A stretch of DNA of 64,000 bases from Arthrobacter sp. NtRootA1 (GTDB taxonomy: Bacteria; Actinomycetota; Actinomycetes; Actinomycetales; Micrococcaceae), in the NCBI RefSeq assembly GCF_019976975.1, contig NZ_AP024630.1, forward strand, positions 2,790,001 to 2,854,000. Reading direction: 5' to 3'. The stretch's first letter is position 1, and every line of letters starts with the position of its first letter. Shown here one piece after another: positions 60,582 to 64,000 of the stretch. Position numbers and translations under genes: made by a program. The notes under the pieces were generated by a model that was given only the letters and a program-made list of their open reading frames with translations, ran no database searches and was not told the origin of the DNA.

Positions 60582-61784
60582 TCAGGCTTGTGCCCAACGG
60601 AGCCGCTGAATGGCCACTTCGGCATACAGCGCCGCGCCGTCCGGAAGGACAGAGTCGTCATATTGGGCGAACGGTGAGTGGTTGAAAGGTGCTGTCTCCG
60701 GGTCCACACCGATCGGGGTGGCGCTTAGGCCGATGAAACTGCCGGGAACCTGGGCAAGGACGAGGGAGAAGTCCTCTGAGGCGTTGAAGGGGTTTGCCAG
60801 CACGGTGCGACGGCCCTGCAGCACTTGATCGGTGACGCTGGCCACTAATGCCGTCTCGTCGTGGTGATTGAACGTCACGGGATAGCCCTCGACGTGCCGG
60901 AGCTCGACCTCGACCCCGTGGGCTGCTGCGATGCCCTGGAGCAGCCTCGGGATTGATTCCATGGCACGGTCCCGTGCTTCAGAAGAAAAGGTACGAAGGG
61001 TCGCTGCGAACTCCGCGGTTTCGGGGATGATGTTGCGGGCCGTTCCAGCGTGAAGCGAACCAACGCTCAGCACGACAGGATCGAAGACGTCGAACTGGCG
61101 CGTGACCATGGTCTGGAGGGCGCTGACCATTTCGGAGATTGCGGTCACGGGATCTTTGGCGCGGGAGGGTGCGGAGCCGTGTCCGCCGACACCGCGCACG
61201 AGGACATCCAAAGAATCGGCTGCTGCCATCATGGCTCCCTTACGGGTAAGCACTTGGCCGGTCGGGTGCCCGCCGGAGAAAACGTGCATGCCGAACGCTG
61301 CATCGACACGACGCCCGGACGCGTCCAGGACGCCCTCCTCAAGCATGATGTCCGCGCCGTGCCAGCCTTCTTCACCCGGCTGGAACATAAAGACGATGTC
61401 CCCGTCGAGCTTTTCCCGCTGGTTGGCAAGCAAATGTGCTGCGCCCACGAGCATCGAAGTGTGCAGGTCGTGGCCACAGGCGTGCATAGCCCCGTCGGTG
61501 CGGGATCGCCAGGGGAGGTCGGTTCGCTCGGTGAGGGGAAGTGCATCCATATCGCCCCGGAGCAGCACAGTGCCGTTGTCCCTGCCGCTGCTTCCCCGCA
61601 GGACGGCCGTCACGGAGCTCAACTTTTCTCCTGTCGTGATTTCCAGCGGGAGGCCGTCGAGGGCTTCAAGGACGCGCCTTTGCGTCTTCGGAAGATGAAG
61701 CCCGATTTCGGGTTCCGTGTGGAGGGCCCGCCTAAGACCCACCATTTCGGTTGTCATTGCCCCGGCATCAGCCAGCAAGTTCAT
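60582..61784 (-). CDS. M20 family amidohydrolase (hippurate hydrolase/N-acyl amino acid deacylase type)
   Basis: The 400-residue protein carries RGDMDALPL, HACGHDLHTSML and FMFQPGEEGWHGA, the metal- and substrate-binding motifs of the M20D amidohydrolase subgroup. A dimerisation domain (VRGVGGHGSAPSRAKDPV) follows. Such enzymes release amino acids from N-acyl or amide conjugates. AAGGAG lies 5 nt before the ATG. It is first in an operon with the MHS transporter and divergent from the double-length Lrp regulator, which probably controls it. Confidence 0.9.
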   Translation of the reverse strand: MNLLADAGAMTTEMVGLRRALHTEPEIGLHLPKTQRRVLEALDGLPLEITTGEKLSSVTAVLRGSSGRDNGTVLLRGDMDALPLTERTDLPWRSRTDGAMHACGHDLHTSMLVGAAHLLANQREKLDGDIVFMFQPGEEGWHGADIMLEEGVLDASGRRVDAAFGMHVFSGGHPTGQVLTRKGAMMAAADSLDVLVRGVGGHGSAPSRAKDPVTAISEMVSALQTMVTRQFDVFDPVVLSVGSLHAGTARNIIPETAEFAATLRTFSSEARDRAMESIPRLLQGIAAAHGVEVELRHVEGYPVTFNHHDETALVASVTDQVLQGRRTVLANPFNASEDFSLVLAQVPGSFIGLSATPIGVDPETAPFNHSPFAQYDDSVLPDGAALYAEVAIQRLRWAQA

Positions 61785-61854
61785 GGGACTCCTTGAGAGA
61801 ATGGCCCGGCTTGCCCGGACTAAAATTCAGTGTGACACTTACCACGTTTCAGTC

Positions 61855-61876
61855 CGCGAAGATCTTTGGATTCGCG
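61855..61876. promoter_or_regulatory. Inverted repeat, candidate operator between M20 and Lrp genes
   Basis: CGCGAA (61855-61860) and TTCGCG (61871-61876) are separated by 10 nt. A second small palindrome, AGTGT-G-ACACT, lies at 61829-61839. Both are in the 120-bp divergent gap. Confidence 0.45.
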
Positions 61877-61904
61877 CATTCCCAAGAACGAAAGACCATA
61901 AACC

Positions 61905-62960
61905 GTGCAATCCTCCGAACTTTCTGAACAGGATTTCGAGCTAATCAATGCGCTGCAGATTGCTCCCCGCGCCGCATGGACAGACTTGGCAAAGATCTTG
62001 GGTGGAACGCCCGTTTCTGTCGCTGCACGGTGGCACCGGCTCTCCCGTGCAGGATCAGCTTGGATCACCGCATATCCGGCGATGAAACCCCGGAACGTCC
62101 TTTTGTGTTACATCGAGCTAGACTGCGCCCCAGGGACAAAGCCGTCAGTCCAGGCACAGCTGCTCAGGGAACCACGTGTCGTCACGGTCGAGGAGTCAGC
62201 CAGGGGAAGGGATCTGCTGCTCACCGTCATGTGTCCAGACCTTGACGAGGTAACGAAATTCGCCTTGGATGACCTGCCGGCGATTCCCGGTGTCCTGAGG
62301 CCCAGGACCCATTTCGTCACCAAGCTCCATTCCGAAGGCAACAACTGGCGGTTGGACGCACTCAGCCCTGAGCAGCGCCGGCGATGCGAATCCCTGGCGA
62401 GGACCAGCGGAGCCGAGCAGGTAACGCAATTGCCAGGCGATGCCTGGCCCTTGATCCAGGAACTCGCCAAGGACGGACGAGCCACCGCCGCTGATCTCGC
62501 CCGGGCTACGGGGCGGAACACGGCCACCGTCCGACGCCAGCTGAGCAAGATCATCGGATCGGGCGCTCTATCGTTCCGATGCGAACTCGCCCAAGGCAGA
62601 TCTCGCTGGCCCGTCACGTGCACGTTCCTGGCGCGGATCCCGCCGGCGGATCTCGATCGCACCATCGCGGCCTTGAAGACGCTTCCTGAAATGCGGGTCT
62701 GTGTTTCAACCACAGGATCGACCAACATGCTTTTCAGTGTGTGGATGTCGTCCATTGAAGACCTGCACCAAGTGGAGAGGCGCTTCGGAACTCACCTTCC
62801 GTGGCTGGAAATCATCGACTCTGCCGTCACGCTCCGGAACCCGAAACGCATGGGATGGATCCTCAACTCCGACGGCTCCTCGACCGGACAGGTCATCGTC
62901 CCCGCCGCCCTGCGCCCAACCAGAATTGAGTCCGCCATGGACTCAGGCTTGAAGCGGTAA
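61905..62960 (+). CDS. Double-length Lrp/AsnC-family transcriptional regulator
   Basis: The 351-residue protein is twice the usual length (about 150). It contains an N-terminal HTH (DFELINALQIAPRAAWTDLA, residues 9-28 onward), a first effector-like domain, a second HTH near 180-230 (LIQELAKDGRATAADLARAT) and a second effector-like domain. Both HTH units look intact. Such tandem proteins probably act as pseudo-dimers. The start codon is GTG with no clear ribosome site. It is divergent from the M20/MHS operon, which it likely regulates in response to an amino acid or derivative. Confidence 0.85.
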   Translation: MQSSELSEQDFELINALQIAPRAAWTDLAKILGGTPVSVAARWHRLSRAGSAWITAYPAMKPRNVLLCYIELDCAPGTKPSVQAQLLREPRVVTVEESARGRDLLLTVMCPDLDEVTKFALDDLPAIPGVLRPRTHFVTKLHSEGNNWRLDALSPEQRRRCESLARTSGAEQVTQLPGDAWPLIQELAKDGRATAADLARATGRNTATVRRQLSKIIGSGALSFRCELAQGRSRWPVTCTFLARIPPADLDRTIAALKTLPEMRVCVSTTGSTNMLFSVWMSSIEDLHQVERRFGTHLPWLEIIDSAVTLRNPKRMGWILNSDGSSTGQVIVPAALRPTRIESAMDSGLKR

Positions 62961-63162
62961 CGCTCAAGGCCTACTCTTCCCGCCCACTTCGCACCTACTC
63001 CGCCGTGCTCCGGGGCGCATGAGCAGCCAAACCGTGGTCGCGGAACGTGTGGTCGGGATTCTGCAAGTCTGGGCAGGCGAATCAGTGACAACCAGTCTCA
63101 TGGTTGCTGACAACTTGAAGGCGGCCCGGGCGGAACCGGGTGAGCGGGGCCGGCTTACTCCG

Positions 63163-63627
63163 CTAGTCAATGGAACGGCGGACAACCGGCAGCGCCCTGG
63201 AGGCGATTACTTCCTTCATCACGATGGTGGAGTTGAGACTTTGGACGCCGGGCAGACGGCTTAGCACCTTGTCATAGAGCTTTTGGTAAGCCTCACGGTC
63301 CGCCGCGACGATGCGGATCATGTAATCCGGCTCACCAAACAGTCGTTGGGCCTCAACGATTTCTGGGACGTCGGTGATCGCGGCATCAAACTCATCCAGG
63401 ACGTCGGGACGGGTAAGCGTTGCAAAAGCGACCACTTCGAAGCCGAAACCGGCCGATGCTGCGTCCACGATTGCACGATAGCTCCGAATGGTTCCCCGGG
63501 CCTCGAGATCCCGCACGCGGCGCTGGCAGCTCGACAGGCTTAACTGCACACGCCCCGCCAACTCGGTGAACGATATTCGCCCCTCAATTTGAAGTAACGC
63601 AAGAATCTCCCGATCTATCCGGTCCAT
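63163..63627 (-). CDS. Lrp/AsnC-family transcriptional regulator
   Basis: The 154-residue protein has the standard layout: HTH at residues 4-55 (IDREILALLQIEGRISFTEL, then LSSCQRRVRDLEARG) and a RAM effector domain with GEPDYMIRIV and PGVQSLNSTIVMKE. It is divergent from the PatB/MalY-type lyase and probably regulates it. TAGATT 7 nt before the ATG (63635-63640) suggests a leaderless mRNA; GAGG lies too close to act as a ribosome site. A 15-bp palindrome is in the shared upstream region. Confidence 0.93.
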   Translation of the reverse strand: MDRIDREILALLQIEGRISFTELAGRVQLSLSSCQRRVRDLEARGTIRSYRAIVDAASAGFGFEVVAFATLTRPDVLDEFDAAITDVPEIVEAQRLFGEPDYMIRIVAADREAYQKLYDKVLSRLPGVQSLNSTIVMKEVIASRALPVVRRSID

Positions 63628-63634
63628 GCCTCAA

Positions 63635-63640
63635 AATCTA
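63635..63640 (-). promoter_or_regulatory. Candidate -10 element for leaderless asnC-type gene
   Basis: TAGATT on the minus strand ends 7 nt before the ATG at 63627. Confidence 0.4.
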
Positions 63641-63669
63641 GCATCTTGAAGGGTTTTGGCCGGAGAACT

Positions 63670-63684
63670 TGCAAACACGTTGCA
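63670..63684. promoter_or_regulatory. 15-bp palindrome, candidate AsnC-type operator
   Basis: TGCAA (63670-63674) and TTGCA (63680-63684) around 5 nt resemble the size and symmetry of Lrp/AsnC binding sites; it lies between the two divergent genes. Confidence 0.5.
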
Positions 63685-63738
63685 GGACTTTCGGCTTAGT
63701 GTGAACCACATCGCAAAAACACCACTAAGGAACACTTC

Positions 63739-64000
63739 GTGAGTACCATGCCTGACACCGTATTGATCCCCTCCCTGGACGCCGCACCGACTTCGATTTT
63801 CGATGAAGTAGTTGAGCGGCGCACCTCCAACTCGATGAAATGGGCGTATAAGGAAGCCCTTCTTTCTGCTGACGAGGCCGCGGCAGATCCGCTGCCCATG
63901 TGGGTTGCAGACACTGACTTCAAGGCCCCACGGGTCGTGCTGGATGCCTTGCATGAGGCTGTCGAGCACGGAGTGTTCGGCTACCCGGGCGGGGCCACCG
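63739..64000 (+). CDS. PatB/MalY-type PLP-dependent C-S beta-lyase (start only, cut by window end)
   Basis: The 87 visible residues begin MSTMPDTVLIP and include FDEVVERRTSNSMKWAY and LPMWVADTDFKAP, then VEHGVFGYPGG, the N-terminal signature of PatB/MalY cystathionine beta-lyase-like aminotransferases. The PLP Lys lies beyond the window. These enzymes cleave C-S bonds in cystathionine or cysteine conjugates. The GTG at 63739 has AAGGA 7 nt upstream; an in-frame ATG at 63748 is less well placed. It is divergent from the AsnC regulator. Confidence 0.88.
   Translation, partial: MSTMPDTVLIPSLDAAPTSIFDEVVERRTSNSMKWAYKEALLSADEAAADPLPMWVADTDFKAPRVVLDALHEAVEHGVFGYPGGAT

Overview
The window looks like chromosome of a high-GC Gram-positive actinobacterium of the Arthrobacter group (Micrococcaceae: Arthrobacter, Paenarthrobacter or Pseudarthrobacter). 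The basis is mycothiol synthesis (mshC), the start of the proteasomal AAA ATPase ARC/Mpa next to a trmI-type tRNA methyltransferase, the actinobacterial glgA/glgC pair, a fabG4/htdX/thiolase block, type B L31, and many genes that look leaderless. No rRNA, CRISPR array, prophage or plasmid functions were seen.

Layout. 1-7.45 kb: housekeeping genes (arc start, trmI, site-2 protease, HAD phosphatase, PAC2 protein, mshC, uppP, aldo/keto reductase). 7.46-29.23 kb: a large cell-surface polysaccharide locus. It has dTDP-rhamnose genes (rmlA, rmlB, fused rmlC-rmlD), several glycosyltransferases including multi-domain fusions, and a 12-gene minus-strand unit. That unit runs from an initiating sugar-phosphate transferase through sugar-nucleotide modifying enzymes, a Wzx-like flippase, glycosyltransferases and two Wzz-like proteins to a Wzy-like polymerase and a last glycosyltransferase. 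Most of its genes overlap by 1-20 bp. This is a Wzx/Wzy-type pathway without a tyrosine kinase in view. 29.5-32.6 kb: small conserved actinobacterial proteins, an acyl-CoA dehydrogenase-like protein and an M20 peptidase. 32.87-36.1 kb: tRNA-Leu(GAG) followed by an accessory patch with an IS1249-like element (8-bp target duplication), an orphan protein, an SRPBCC protein and an orphan glycosyltransferase.

36.2-42.8 kb: a lipid module (MaoC hydratase, FabG4-like reductase, thiolase, divergent TetR regulator, acyl-CoA oxidase-type flavoprotein) with a strong palindromic operator between thiolase and regulator. 43-45.7 kb: divergent glgA and glgC. 45.7-47.2 kb: an unusual SDR protein with a four-Cys motif and a substituted active-site Tyr. 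47.3-50.7 kb: the conserved transglutaminase / alpha-E / circularly permuted ATP-grasp trio. 50.8-56 kb: YeiH-type transporter, aminopeptidase N, lipoate ligase-like protein, type B L31. 56.1-59.2 kb: a scar with a 5'-truncated SpoU/TrmH methyltransferase, a foreign-looking flavoprotein and about 1.3 kb of decayed sequence with a frameshifted Lrp/AsnC remnant. 59.2-64 kb: a transporter / M20 amidohydrolase operon with a divergent double-length Lrp regulator, then an AsnC regulator divergent from a PatB/MalY-type C-S lyase cut by the window end.

Two patterns cross gene boundaries. First, about a dozen genes have a TANNNT hexamer 6-8 nt upstream of the start codon and little or no Shine-Dalgarno sequence, the signature of leaderless mRNA. 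Second, at five or six loci the last 8-20 bp of a gene, usually with its stop codon, are tandemly repeated just downstream with a period of 16-20 bp. I know of no description of the second pattern and regard it as the most novel observation here.
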